Part shown: one piece after another, positions 33,299 through 41,763 of the stretch | How positions within the stretch are numbered: the first letter of the stretch is position 1 | How the letters are laid out: each line of letters begins with the position of its first letter | NCBI GenBank assembly: GCA_963777485.1 | Contig: CAVZQP010000001.1 | Span: forward strand, 620,001 to 684,000 | DNA from: Bog-473 sp963777485 | Lineage (GTDB): Bacteria; Actinomycetota; Acidimicrobiia; Acidimicrobiales; RAAP-2 | Reading direction: 5' to 3' | Length of the DNA: 64,000 bases | The notes under the pieces: generated by a model | What the model was told of the DNA's origin: nothing | The model's input: only the letters and a program-made list of their open reading frames with translations | The model's database searches: none | Position numbers and translations under genes: made by a program

Positions 33299-34354
33299 GT
33301 GCCCACCACGCCCTACGACCTCACGCGCGAGGAGCTGTCCGCGCTGTTGCCGGGCGAGCCGGCGTACCGGGTCCGCCAGGTGTGGGAGGGCCTGCACGTC
33401 CGCATGCAGCGACCGGAGGAGATGACCGAGCTCCCCGCCGCGCTGCGCGACGCGCTGGAGACCGCCCTTCCGCCTGCGCTGCGCGCCGTGTCCACGCGCA
33501 GCGCGGACGAAGGCGAGACGACGAAGTGGCTCTGGTCGCTGGCCGACGAGGCGCGGGTCGAGACGGTCCTGATGCGCTACGCCGACCGGGTGACGGTGTG
33601 CGTGTCCACGCAGGCGGGCTGCGCCATGGCCTGCCAGTTCTGCGCCACGGGCCAGGCCGGCTTCCAGCGTCACCTCACGACGGGCGAGATCGTCGAACAG
33701 GTCGCCGTCGCCACGCGCGCCGCCCGGCCGCGGCGGCTGTCCAACGTGGTCTTCATGGGGATGGGGGAGCCGCTCGCGAACTACGACCGCGTGTGGGCGG
33801 CCGTCGAGCGCCTGCACGCAGAGATGGGACTGTCGGCCCGCCATCTGACCCTCTCGACCGTCGGGCTCGTGCCGGGCATCCGCCGGCTCGCCGGGGAGAC
33901 GCTGCCCGTGAACCTCGCGGTGTCGCTCCACGCCGCTAACGACGAGCTGCGCGACGAGCTCGTTCCGATCAACCGGCGCTACCCGCTGGACCTGCTCGCA
34001 GCCGCCTGCGCGGAGTACGTGGCGGCGAGCGGACGGAGGCTGTCGATCGAGTGGGCCCTGATCCACGGCGTCAACGACCGTGCCGCGGACGCGGCCGAGC
34101 TCGCCGCTTTCGCATTTCCGCTCGCTGCACACGTCAACCTGATCCCGCTCAACCCCACCCCCGGGTACGCCGTCGTGGGCTCGTCCCCGGCCCGGGTGCG
34201 GGGGTTCCGGGACGAACTGACCGCCCGCGGCGTGAACGCAACGATCCGCGTCACCCGGGGTGCCGATATCGACGCCGCCTGCGGGCAGCTGGCCGCGAGT
34301 GCGGGCACCGCCCGCCAGCCGGTGCGGTTGGCCCGCGACCTCGATGCTCAGTAG
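33299..34354 (+). CDS. rlmN: 23S rRNA (adenine(2503)-C(2))-methyltransferase RlmN
   Basis: A 351-residue radical SAM enzyme that methylates A2503 of 23S rRNA (and A37 of some tRNAs) in the cytoplasm. The cluster motif CxxxCxxC is C108, C112, C115 ('CAMACQFCATGQAG'). 'FMGMGEPLANYDRV' is the GEPL SAM-binding motif, 'LSTVGLVPGIRRLA' and 'NLAVSLHAANDELR' are family-specific, and the second catalytic Cys is in 'GADIDAACGQL'. The N-terminal 'AYRVRQVWEGLH' helical region is typical. It is a housekeeping gene in an otherwise accessory area. Confidence 0.96.
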   Translation: MPTTPYDLTREELSALLPGEPAYRVRQVWEGLHVRMQRPEEMTELPAALRDALETALPPALRAVSTRSADEGETTKWLWSLADEARVETVLMRYADRVTVCVSTQAGCAMACQFCATGQAGFQRHLTTGEIVEQVAVATRAARPRRLSNVVFMGMGEPLANYDRVWAAVERLHAEMGLSARHLTLSTVGLVPGIRRLAGETLPVNLAVSLHAANDELRDELVPINRRYPLDLLAAACAEYVAASGRRLSIEWALIHGVNDRAADAAELAAFAFPLAAHVNLIPLNPTPGYAVVGSSPARVRGFRDELTARGVNATIRVTRGADIDAACGQLAASAGTARQPVRLARDLDAQ

Positions 34355-34363
34355 AACGTAGGG

Positions 34364-34693
34364 ATGGCCAAGGTGAAGAGATCGGGCGTCGTACGCCCCT
34401 CGTTGTTCTGGTTCCTGCTCCTGGACGGGGGGATCGTGCTCCTGACCCGGCTGGCCTTCAACCGGCCCGCCTACGACCGGGCGCTCGCGGTGAGCGGTAA
34501 CCGCCTCCCACCGAGGGAGGTGCTCTACTCCCTGCTGGCCGCGACGGCCGCGATCCACGCCGGCGAAGCGCTCGCCGCGGGTCGTATGGCCCGCCGGCGC
34601 GGACTATCGCCACGCGGCTGGCGGCTGCAGACGTTCGTCGTCGGCTTCCCCTCGCTGCGCGCGCTCCGACGGACCGCCCGGCCTCAAGCCTGA
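34364..34693 (+). CDS. Small membrane protein, DUF4499-like
   Basis: A 109-residue protein with two or three hydrophobic segments ('LFWFLLLDGGIVLLTRLAF', 'VLYSLLAATAAIHAGEALAAG') and a C-terminal 'GWRLQTFVVGFPSLRALRR' that resembles the TMEM254/DUF4499 family. The function of that family is unknown. It begins 10 bp after rlmN, with a purine-rich stretch (gtaggg) before ATG 34364, and is probably co-transcribed. The family call rests on one motif and is tentative. Confidence 0.6.
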   Translation: MAKVKRSGVVRPSLFWFLLLDGGIVLLTRLAFNRPAYDRALAVSGNRLPPREVLYSLLAATAAIHAGEALAAGRMARRRGLSPRGWRLQTFVVGFPSLRALRRTARPQA

Positions 34694-34710
34694 CGCCAGC
34701 TCCCGTCTCC

Positions 34711-36006
34711 TCAGCGAGATCCGCTCGCTCCATCCCGTTCGCGCGAACTTGGTGGATCGGTCGCGAACCACCTCGCGGTCGATGTATGGGCGGTCGATGC
34801 CCGGCCGGCCCACGTGATCGCACGGGCGATCGTCCGATGCCCGTTCCGGGGCGCGCCTTCGAGCAACTCGTTCCAGAAGAGCGACCACCCTCCGGCAAAG
34901 CGGTCGATGCGCCCGATGGTGACGAGCAAGCGGGCCGTGGCGGCGACGGCGTGCGGCCTGGGAACCGACGCCTTTTGAATTGCCGCGGCAACGCGGTGGT
35001 ACGGGAGATGCACGGCCGCCAGTCGTGCGCGGTACAGCCTGGCCGCGTCGTCGGTCCGGCTGAGGATGGCCTCGGCGGCCAGACGGCCGCTGCCCATGGC
35101 TTGGGCGATCCCCTCCCCTTGGAGCGGGTTCACGAGACCGGCCGCATCGCCGACCAGGAGCGCACGCCCGGCGGCGGATCTCGTGCCGACCATGCCCATT
35201 TTGAGCCATCCCCCGAGCTGGCGTCCTGTCGTGGACTTCGACGGCTCTGCCACCAGCCCGAGCCTCGACAAGTGGTCCAGGAATTTCGGGAAGAGGTTGG
35301 CCGCCTCTGCGCCCGTGGTGCGATCCGACAAGGTCGCCACACCCAACCCCACGTTGGCCCCGCCATCGGCACCGGGAAAGACCCATCCGTAGCCGGGGAA
35401 ACCGCGCCACGGCGACGGCTCCCAGAACACGATGGCAGGAAGGTCGACGTGGCACGACATGTAGGTCCGGACCGCGAAACCCCACAAGACTCTGCTCGCG
35501 TCCGTCAAGCCGGTGCTCCGGGCCACACGGCTCGTGGCGCCGTCCGCTCCGATCACGAAGTCGGCCCGTAGCTCCTCACCACTGCCCAGCCGGTATCCGT
35601 CCAAATGCCCGTCGCGCCAGAGCGGCTCCTCAACCCTGCCCCGGATCGGGGTCGCTCCCGCCTCGACGGCCTTGTCATGCAGCAAATTGTCGAGGTCTCT
35701 GCGCGTGACCGCGGTGCCGTGTCCCGGGTAGCTCAGACCCTCGCCGCAAGGCAAGCGGATGCGACGGCCGGTCGGGCCGACGACGACGATGTCGCCGACG
35801 TCGCGGCCGGGAGGCACAGGCACGCCGAGGTCGCACAGCACTTGCAGGCCTCTCGGCCCGACGATGTCCCCGCAGGCCTTGTCGCGGGGGAAGCCCGCCT
35901 TGTCGACCAAGGCCACGCGTGCCCCGGCCCGCGCCAGCACCAGGGCGGCCACGCTGCCGCCCGGGCCACTCCCCACCACGGCCACGTCGTAGCGCGACAA
36001 GGTCAC
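34711..36006 (-). CDS. Geranylgeranyl reductase family FAD-dependent oxidoreductase
   Basis: A 431-residue flavoprotein that reduces prenyl double bonds (GGR/MenJ group). The FAD motif is 'VAVVGSGPGGSVAALVLA' at residues ~7-25. 'DKACGDIVGPRGLQVL' is the family's Cys-containing motif after it, 'ADFVIGADGATSRVAR' is the GD motif, 'YGWVFPGADGGANVGLG' contributes to the substrate cavity, and 'LLVGDAAGLVNPLQGEGIAQAM' is the second FAD motif. Divergent from a UbiE-type methyltransferase and a membrane protein, it may, like MenJ of mycobacteria, partially saturate the menaquinone side chain; reduction of a polyprenyl lipid is the alternative. Confidence 0.9.
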   Translation of the reverse strand: MTLSRYDVAVVGSGPGGSVAALVLARAGARVALVDKAGFPRDKACGDIVGPRGLQVLCDLGVPVPPGRDVGDIVVVGPTGRRIRLPCGEGLSYPGHGTAVTRRDLDNLLHDKAVEAGATPIRGRVEEPLWRDGHLDGYRLGSGEELRADFVIGADGATSRVARSTGLTDASRVLWGFAVRTYMSCHVDLPAIVFWEPSPWRGFPGYGWVFPGADGGANVGLGVATLSDRTTGAEAANLFPKFLDHLSRLGLVAEPSKSTTGRQLGGWLKMGMVGTRSAAGRALLVGDAAGLVNPLQGEGIAQAMGSGRLAAEAILSRTDDAARLYRARLAAVHLPYHRVAAAIQKASVPRPHAVAATARLLVTIGRIDRFAGGWSLFWNELLEGAPRNGHRTIARAITWAGRASTAHTSTARWFATDPPSSRERDGASGSR

Positions 36007-36031
36007 GCCGCTCCTCTCTCGCCTCGGGATC

Positions 36032-36037
36032 TACAGT
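36032..36037 (+). promoter_or_regulatory. Possible -10 box in the divergent GGR/methyltransferase promoter region
   Basis: TACAGT lies 26 bases before ATG 36064, with a strong Shine-Dalgarno (gaggagg) in between, so this transcript has a short leader. Confidence 0.35.
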
Positions 36038-36063
36038 GAAATTCTCTCATCCGAGGAGGACCC

Positions 36064-36798
36064 ATGCTGCGGTACATGGCGGGCGACCGGAATCGATTCG
36101 CCCGAGATCTGTTCACACCGTTGCCGCAACGCTACGACCGGTTGGCGGAGATCCTGTCCATGGGACAGAACGGACGTTGGCGGCGGGCGATGGTCGACCG
36201 CGTGGCGCCTCATGCGCCACGCAGGGTTCTCGACGTCGCCTCGGGGACGGCCGGCGTCGCCATCGAACTCGCAAAACGGACTTCGTCCGACGTCGTCGGC
36301 GTCGACCTCACGCAAGCCATGTTGCGGCAAGGGCGGACCAACGTCGCTCGCGTCGGCCTGAGCGGACGTATCGAGCTGGTCGTGGGAAAGGCGGAGCGCC
36401 TCCCTTTTCCCGACGCGTCCTTCGACGCGCTCATGTTCACCTATCTGTTGCGCTACGTCGACGATCCCGCGGCAACCCTCCAGGAGCTCTCGCGCGTTGT
36501 GAAGCCGGGTGGCGTCATGGCCAGCCTCGATTTCTTTCTCCCTCCGAACGCTTTCTGGCGAGTGATGTGGTGGCTCTACACGCGACTCCTCCTTCCGCTC
36601 GGTGGTCTGATGACCGGAGGTCGGGAATGGTTCGAGGTGGGCCGCTTCCTCGGTCCCAACATCTCGGAGCATTACCGCCGGTATCCGGTGGCCTCAATCG
36701 AGGACGCCTGGCGTCGCGCGGGATTCGAGGACGTCGGTGTGCGCGTGATGAGCCTGGGCGGCGGCCTCGTGATGTGGGGGACCCGGAGCCATGATTGA
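36064..36798 (+). CDS. UbiE/MenG-type SAM-dependent methyltransferase
   Basis: A 244-residue class I methyltransferase resembling demethylmenaquinone methyltransferase. SAM motif I is 'VLDVASGTAGVAIELA', followed by 'VVGVDLTQAML', 'AERLPFPDASFDALMFTYLLRYVDD' (motifs II-III) and 'ELSRVVKPGGVMASLDFF'. The N-terminal 'LPQRYDRLAEILSMGQNGRWR' matches the UbiE substrate region, while the usual RVLDVCCGTG wording differs. It overlaps the next gene by 8 bp. Its substrate is probably a quinone or other prenylated aromatic, given the neighbouring prenyl reductase. Confidence 0.87.
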   Translation: MLRYMAGDRNRFARDLFTPLPQRYDRLAEILSMGQNGRWRRAMVDRVAPHAPRRVLDVASGTAGVAIELAKRTSSDVVGVDLTQAMLRQGRTNVARVGLSGRIELVVGKAERLPFPDASFDALMFTYLLRYVDDPAATLQELSRVVKPGGVMASLDFFLPPNAFWRVMWWLYTRLLLPLGGLMTGGREWFEVGRFLGPNISEHYRRYPVASIEDAWRRAGFEDVGVRVMSLGGGLVMWGTRSHD

Positions 36799-37597
36799 TC
36801 AGCCCGGTCCATCGCCATCTCCGTCACAGCGCAAGCTACGTGATCGGCAGGACGCAAAAGCATCTCCCGATCCGCAGGAGCGCCCGTCCTTCTATGCCGC
36901 CCGTTCCGGCGGTTGGCACGACTGGTGGACGCTCCTCCACCCTCCCTACACGGCGTGGCATCTTTCCTACGTCGTGTTCGGCGCTTGTATCGCGACCCAT
37001 GTCAGCGCATCGCGGCTCGTTGCCACCTTGTTGGCGTTCTTCTTGGCGGTCGGCATCGCCGCACATGCACTCGACGAACTGCATGGCCGTCCGCTGGGCA
37101 CGCACATTTCGCGGTCGATCCTCGTGACCTCCACCGTGCTCAGCCTGGGCGGCGCCGTCGCACTGGGTGCCGTCGGGGTATGGAAGGTGGGTTGGGTCTT
37201 GATCCCCTTCATGGTGCTCGGTCCCGTTCTCGTCGTCGGTTACAACCTGGAGCTGTTCGGTGGCCGGATCCACACTGACGTGTGGTTTGCGGCCGCCTGG
37301 GGCTCGTTCCCGGTCCTTGTCGCGTACGTTGCGCAAACGGGAAGCCTCAATCCGGCCGCAGTCATCGCGGCGACAGGCGCCTTCTTTGTTTCGGCGGCGC
37401 AGCGACACCTGAGCACGCCGGCGCGTCTGGTCCGTCGCCGTTCCGCCACGGTGGAGGGCAGCATCTCATTGAGAGATGGCGCAACCCTCGCCATCGACAA
37501 GCGGAGCCTCCTGCTTCCCCTCGAGCGGGCCCTTCTCAGCCTTTCATGGGGCATGGTCTTCCTGGCCACGGCAATTGCGATCGCCCGCCTGGCGTGA
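36791..37597 (+). CDS. Polytopic membrane protein, possibly UbiA-like
   Basis: A 268-residue protein with a charged ~45-residue N-terminus and about seven membrane helices. 'IAAHALDELHGRPLGT' after helix 2 resembles a degenerate version of the first Asp-rich loop of UbiA prenyltransferases, but the second Asp motif is not clear, so catalytic activity is doubtful. Overlap with the methyltransferase and divergence from the prenyl reductase suggest all three work on one prenyl lipid or quinone. It could equally be a scaffold or transporter. No firm family assignment. Confidence 0.6.
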   Translation: MIDQPGPSPSPSQRKLRDRQDAKASPDPQERPSFYAARSGGWHDWWTLLHPPYTAWHLSYVVFGACIATHVSASRLVATLLAFFLAVGIAAHALDELHGRPLGTHISRSILVTSTVLSLGGAVALGAVGVWKVGWVLIPFMVLGPVLVVGYNLELFGGRIHTDVWFAAAWGSFPVLVAYVAQTGSLNPAAVIAATGAFFVSAAQRHLSTPARLVRRRSATVEGSISLRDGATLAIDKRSLLLPLERALLSLSWGMVFLATAIAIARLA

Positions 37598-37607
37598 AGC
37601 CGCGGGG

Positions 37608-38072
37608 TCAGTTCGCGGCCTCCAGCCGTCTTCGGAATCCCGCGACCGTGGTGGCCACGACCATGTCGTGACCCCACTGGAGGAGGGGGTGACCGAAACG
37701 GCTCGCGATACGCATGGGTCGCTGCATCATCTCCACCGTCCAGGCAACGTCGACGGAGCAACCGACGCCCGAGCGACGCAGGTCGAGACTTGCCTCTCCT
37801 TCCAGGTCGCCGCCTACCGCCGCGACGATTCGGCGATAGGGCTCACATTCGACCAGCTCGACGCGTATGCGCATGCGGTAGGGCAGCGGAGGAGCGACCA
37901 CGCCGCGCAGGACCGCTCCGGGTACCAGTGCGTCTCCGTCGAGTCGGAACTCCGAGAGCCAGGACCACCAGTCCTCGAACTGGTCTGCCTCCTCCATGGC
38001 ACGCCACAGCTGCTCGGGCGGACACGCGAACTCGTACGCACCCTTGTGGGTGATGACCGGTCGGCGTGGCAC
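37608..38072 (-). CDS. SRPBCC family protein
   Basis: A 154-residue START-fold protein with 'GAYEFACPPEQLWRAMEEADQFEDWWSWLSEF' at the N-terminus (opening strand, helix and Trp turn) and the C-terminal helix 'GHDMVVATTVAGFRRRLEA'. It is a likely paralogue of the protein at 30838-31404. It is convergent with the membrane-protein gene (10 bp apart). The ligand is unknown. Confidence 0.82.
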   Translation of the reverse strand: MPRRPVITHKGAYEFACPPEQLWRAMEEADQFEDWWSWLSEFRLDGDALVPGAVLRGVVAPPLPYRMRIRVELVECEPYRRIVAAVGGDLEGEASLDLRRSGVGCSVDVAWTVEMMQRPMRIASRFGHPLLQWGHDMVVATTVAGFRRRLEAAN

Positions 38073-38200
38073 CTGGTCAACGCTAGGGCTCAGGACGAGC
38101 TTCGGAACCGTCAGCGGTCCGGGGCGCGGACGATCCTCGGACAGCCGCTCCGCTCAGAGCGACCGCGCCGGCGGGGCCGCCCGCGCGGCAAGCTGGCGCC

Positions 38201-39052
38201 ATGCCAGACACCGACACCGTGACCCTTCTCGCCGGCCGGCCTGTCCGCCGCATGGGCTTCGGCGCCATGCAACTGCCCGGGCCCGGGGTGTTCGGGCCGC
38301 CCAAGGACCACGCCGGCGCGCTCGCCATCCTGCGCCGAGTGGTCGACGCGGGGGTGAACCACATCGACACGGCACAGTTCTACGGGCCCGACGTCGCCAA
38401 CGAGCTGATCCGCGCGGCGCTGCACCCGTATCCAGAGGACCTGGTCCTCGTCTCGAAGGTGGGCGCTCGACGCGACGAGACGGGGCAGTGGCTGGCGGCA
38501 CAGCGACCCGAGGAGCTCCGCGCCGGGGTGGAGGCCAACCTGGCCTCCCTCGGCCTCGACCAGGTTCCCGTGGTCAACCTGCGTCGTCACCCCGGCGACG
38601 AGGTGCACTTCGACGAGCAGCTGGCCGCCATGGTCGCACTCCGGGACGAGGGGCTGATCGGGGGCATCGGCCTCAGCACCGTGTCGCACGACGAGTACCG
38701 ACGGGGAAGGGCCACCACGGCGATCGCCTGTGTGCAGAACGCGTACAGCGTCGCCGACCGTTCCGATCAGGAAGTACTCGACGCATGCGCCGCTGACGGT
38801 GTGCCCTACGTGCCCTATTTCCCGCTGGGCTCCGCCTTCTTCCCGGACAAGCCGGTCCTGAGCCACCCGGCCGTGCTGAGCACCGCAGCGCGCCTCGAGG
38901 TGACGCCGGCCCAGGTGGCGCTGGCCTGGTTGCTCCAGCGCCGGCCGAACGTGCTGCTGATCCCGGGCACTTCCTCGCTCGGGCACCTGGAGGAGAACCT
39001 GGGCGCCGCCGATGTCGTGCTCGATGCCGAAGCGCTGGAGGCGTTGGGCTGA
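38201..39052 (+). CDS. Aldo/keto reductase family oxidoreductase
   Basis: A 283-residue NADPH-dependent carbonyl reductase of the TIM-barrel AKR superfamily. 'RMGFGAMQLPGPGVFGPP' is the N-terminal hairpin, and 'VNHIDTAQFYGPDVANELIRAAL' contains the catalytic Asp and Tyr. 'VLVSKVG' has the catalytic Lys. The usual catalytic His position reads 'VVNLRRHPGD', with Asn/Arg nearby, so the tetrad may be modified. 'LLIPGTSSLGHLEENLGAADV' is the C-terminal NADPH-binding signature. It is a single gene with its own upstream region. Confidence 0.9.
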   Translation: MPDTDTVTLLAGRPVRRMGFGAMQLPGPGVFGPPKDHAGALAILRRVVDAGVNHIDTAQFYGPDVANELIRAALHPYPEDLVLVSKVGARRDETGQWLAAQRPEELRAGVEANLASLGLDQVPVVNLRRHPGDEVHFDEQLAAMVALRDEGLIGGIGLSTVSHDEYRRGRATTAIACVQNAYSVADRSDQEVLDACAADGVPYVPYFPLGSAFFPDKPVLSHPAVLSTAARLEVTPAQVALAWLLQRRPNVLLIPGTSSLGHLEENLGAADVVLDAEALEALG

Positions 39053-39159
39053 ACTTCGCTTCAGAGCCGGCGGGTACCGAACCGAAAATCCCTTCCGTGC
39101 GTCATTGCTGCTGGCGTGCGTGCTGCGCGCCTGTTCGAGCACGTACGGGAGGCCGCTCC

Positions 39160-39993
39160 ATGTCCGAAGGCAACGATGAACACACACCTCTCCACACACC
39201 GCCCGATGCCACCCCCCGTCGGTGGCGCCCAGGTGCCGGGTTCACCGTCGTCGCCGTGGCCGTCGGTGCACTGGTCGTCGGCGGCACCGGGCTCGGGCTG
39301 GCGCTGAGCGCCGGGGCGACGACGCCGGTCCCGTCCCCCGCCGGCTGCAACTCGTCGCAGCCGCGCCTGACCGTGCAGGGCACCGGCCAGGCTGACGGCA
39401 CGCCGGACGTCCTCACTGCGGTCTTCGGGTTCAGCAGCTCGGCCCCCAGCGCGACCGCCGCGCTGAGCCAGAACAACGGCGAGGTCAACCAGGCGCTCCT
39501 GGCTCTCTCGAGCAAGGGCGTGGCCCAATCCGACGTGCAGACGACGGGGCTCACACTGGCGCCCCAGTACGTCTATCCCAACGGCGTGCAGACGCCGAAC
39601 GGCTTTGCGGCCACCAACACGGTGACGGCGACGCTGCGGGACACCAAGAGCGCGGGCGATGCGATCGACGCCGTGGTGAACGCGACCGGCGACGCGGCCA
39701 CCATCAACTCGCTGAACTTCTCCTTCGCCAACCCGGCCCAGGTGGAGGATCAGGCGCGGTCGCATGCGGTGCACCAGGCGGTCGCGCATGCCGCCGCCAT
39801 GGCGGCCGCGGCGGGAAGACTGCTCGGGCCGGTGTGCTCGCTCACCGACAACACCCAGCCGTCGCTCCTCGAGCCCTACGCCAGCGCCGGGCTCCAGGCT
39901 GCGAGCGACCACGCGGCGTCAGTGCCGGTCGAGCCGGGCAGCCAGACGGAGAGCGACCAGGTGACGATGGTGTACGCGTTGCGGTCGCGCTGA
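39160..39993 (+). CDS. SIMPL domain (DUF541) protein, membrane-anchored
   Basis: A 277-residue cell-envelope protein. Residues ~28-52 form a membrane anchor or signal ('FTVVAVAVGALVVGGTGLGLAL'), followed by a SIMPL/DUF541 domain: 'LTVQGTGQADGTPDVLTAVFGFSS', 'LSSKGVAQSDVQTTGLTLAPQYVY', 'AAAAGRLLGPVCSLTD'. Family members form ring-like oligomers at the envelope, with roles proposed in stress or signalling. ATG 39160 was chosen because it is followed by a polar tail and then the membrane segment. Confidence 0.87.
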   Translation: MSEGNDEHTPLHTPPDATPRRWRPGAGFTVVAVAVGALVVGGTGLGLALSAGATTPVPSPAGCNSSQPRLTVQGTGQADGTPDVLTAVFGFSSSAPSATAALSQNNGEVNQALLALSSKGVAQSDVQTTGLTLAPQYVYPNGVQTPNGFAATNTVTATLRDTKSAGDAIDAVVNATGDAATINSLNFSFANPAQVEDQARSHAVHQAVAHAAAMAAAAGRLLGPVCSLTDNTQPSLLEPYASAGLQAASDHAASVPVEPGSQTESDQVTMVYALRSR

Positions 39994-39998
39994 GTGGG

Positions 39999-40832
39999 TC
40001 AGGGGACCAGCACGTCGAGCACCCGCCCGAGATGCGGGCGCAACAAGAAGTGCCCTGCCCCCTCCACGACCTCGAGCCGCCCCGCCGGCAACTGCGCCGC
40101 CAGCACGTCGGCGTGCGACATCGGCAGCAGCGTGTCGGCTGCGCCCTGGAACACGGTGACGGGTCCGCCGACGTCGGCCAGTTCGAACCCCCATTCGGCG
40201 GCGAGCACCGCATAGTCGTCGGCGATCCCGCCCGGCCCGTGGCGCAGCGCGTCATGGAGGCCGTCCGCCACGTCGGCCGGCGTCATCTTCTCCACGACGG
40301 CCCGGTCCTCGGGCGGCAGGGCGCGCAGGAGCACGCTCCGCTCGACACCGGCCGGCGCCAGGGCCGACACCCGTACGACGAACGCCGCCAGCGACCGGCT
40401 CCGCGCCGCCAGGGGGAACAACACCTGGTCGAGAATCAGCCCGAGCTGGCGGGCGGAGAGCGGCGACCGCAGCGGCGCCATGCCGCCGACGGTCGCGGCA
40501 TGCGCGACGAGCGGGGCCAGTCCAGCGGCGACGGCCAACGCGAACGGGCCGCCGGCGGACCAGCCGAGGACGGAGAAGCGGTCGATGCCCAGCGCCGCCA
40601 CCACGGCCGACATGTCGGAGGCCCAGTCGGCCACGCACCGGTCGCGGCACCGGTCCGACGAGCCGATGCCCGGCCGGCCCGGGGCCACGATGCGCACACC
40701 CCGCTCCCGCGCCGCGTCGTCGGCGAAGGCCACGTCCACCGGCGCGCTGAGGCCGCCGTGGCAGTAGAGGACGGGGAACCCGCCGGGGTCGCCGTACGAC
40801 TGGCATTCGATCCGCCGCCCGTCGGGCAGCAC
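39999..40832 (-). CDS. Alpha/beta hydrolase
   Basis: A ~277-residue alpha/beta-hydrolase. 'VLYCHGGLSAPVDVAFADD' is the oxyanion HG motif, and 'RFSVLGWSAGGPFALAVA' is the nucleophile elbow with Ser in G-W-S-A-G. The acid and base are probably the Asp in 'VFQGAADTLLP' and the His in 'EVVEGAGHFLLRPH'. The start is uncertain: GTG 40832 lacks a Shine-Dalgarno, and an in-frame TTG overlapping the upstream hydratase gene is an alternative. It may act as an esterase, lactonase or thioesterase. Confidence 0.82.
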   Translation of the reverse strand: MLPDGRRIECQSYGDPGGFPVLYCHGGLSAPVDVAFADDAARERGVRIVAPGRPGIGSSDRCRDRCVADWASDMSAVVAALGIDRFSVLGWSAGGPFALAVAAGLAPLVAHAATVGGMAPLRSPLSARQLGLILDQVLFPLAARSRSLAAFVVRVSALAPAGVERSVLLRALPPEDRAVVEKMTPADVADGLHDALRHGPGGIADDYAVLAAEWGFELADVGGPVTVFQGAADTLLPMSHADVLAAQLPAGRLEVVEGAGHFLLRPHLGRVLDVLVP

Positions 40833-40873
40833 GATGAGGCGGTTGTCGCTGCCGCCCGGTCCCGGGCCCAGGC

Positions 40874-41686
40874 TCAGCGGTTCTTCCAATTCGGCGCCCG
40901 CTTCTCGGCGAACGCCTTCGGCCCCTCCTTGGCATCCTCGCTGCTGAAGACCTCGCCGGAGAGCTCCGACTCGATCCGGTAGGCCTCCTTCATGTCGACC
41001 GCCAGCCCGCGCAGCACCGACTCCTTCGTCTTGCGGACGGCGAACGGACCGTTGGCCGTGATGCGGTGGGCATACTCCATTGCCCGCTCCATCAGATCGG
41101 CCGGCCGGCACACTTCGTTGAGCACGCCCATCTCCAACGCACGCTGCGCCGGGATCTGGTCGGCGCACAGGAGGAACTCCATGGCCGCCGGGTACGGGAT
41201 CTGGCGGGGCAGCCGGACCGTGGTGCCGCCGCCGGCGAACAGCCCCCGCTTGGGCTCCATCACCGCGAACGTCGCCGTGTCCGACGCCACCCGGATGTCG
41301 GTGCCGCCGAGCATCTCCATGCCCCCGGCCACGCAGGTGCCGTTCACGGCGGCGATGATCGGCTTGTAAAGCTTCGTCCCGCGCAGCACGGCCTTGACCC
41401 CGTCGTCGAGCCGGTAGCCGCCGAGTTCGTCGGGGTGCTGTCCGTCCTTCATCTTCTGGTGCAGCTCGGTGACCTGGGGGATATAGGTCTTCAGGTCGGC
41501 CCCGACGCAGAAGTCCTTGCCGACGCCGGTGACGATCGCCACGTAGGCGTTGTCGTCGTCGCCGAAGCGGTCCCAGGCGCTGCGCAATTGGTAGAAGTGC
41601 TCCATGTCCATGGAGTTGCGCGCCTCGGGCCGGTTGATGGTGATGGTGACGATGTGGTCGTCACCCGCGACGTAGTCGATCGACAT
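40874..41686 (-). CDS. Enoyl-CoA hydratase/isomerase family protein
   Basis: A 270-residue crotonase-fold enzyme. 'IVTITINRPEARNSMD' opens the fold; 'GKDFCVGADLKTY' and 'IIAAVNGTCVAGGMEMLGGTDI' are the two oxyanion-hole segments. 'VMEPKRGLFAGGGTTVRLPR' covers the catalytic positions; the usual catalytic Glu pair is not plainly both present. ATG 41686 has gcggag upstream. The amidohydrolase gene is 77 bp upstream on the same strand, so the two are likely under one promoter with the operator at 43128. Confidence 0.9.
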   Translation of the reverse strand: MSIDYVAGDDHIVTITINRPEARNSMDMEHFYQLRSAWDRFGDDDNAYVAIVTGVGKDFCVGADLKTYIPQVTELHQKMKDGQHPDELGGYRLDDGVKAVLRGTKLYKPIIAAVNGTCVAGGMEMLGGTDIRVASDTATFAVMEPKRGLFAGGGTTVRLPRQIPYPAAMEFLLCADQIPAQRALEMGVLNEVCRPADLMERAMEYAHRITANGPFAVRKTKESVLRGLAVDMKEAYRIESELSGEVFSSEDAKEGPKAFAEKRAPNWKNR

Positions 41687-41763
41687 GGGCTCCGCTCTCT
41701 GGGTGGGGCTTTACGGGACCGCCGGCGTGGACGTAAGGAGTTCAAGGCCGGAAACCGGCTGGC

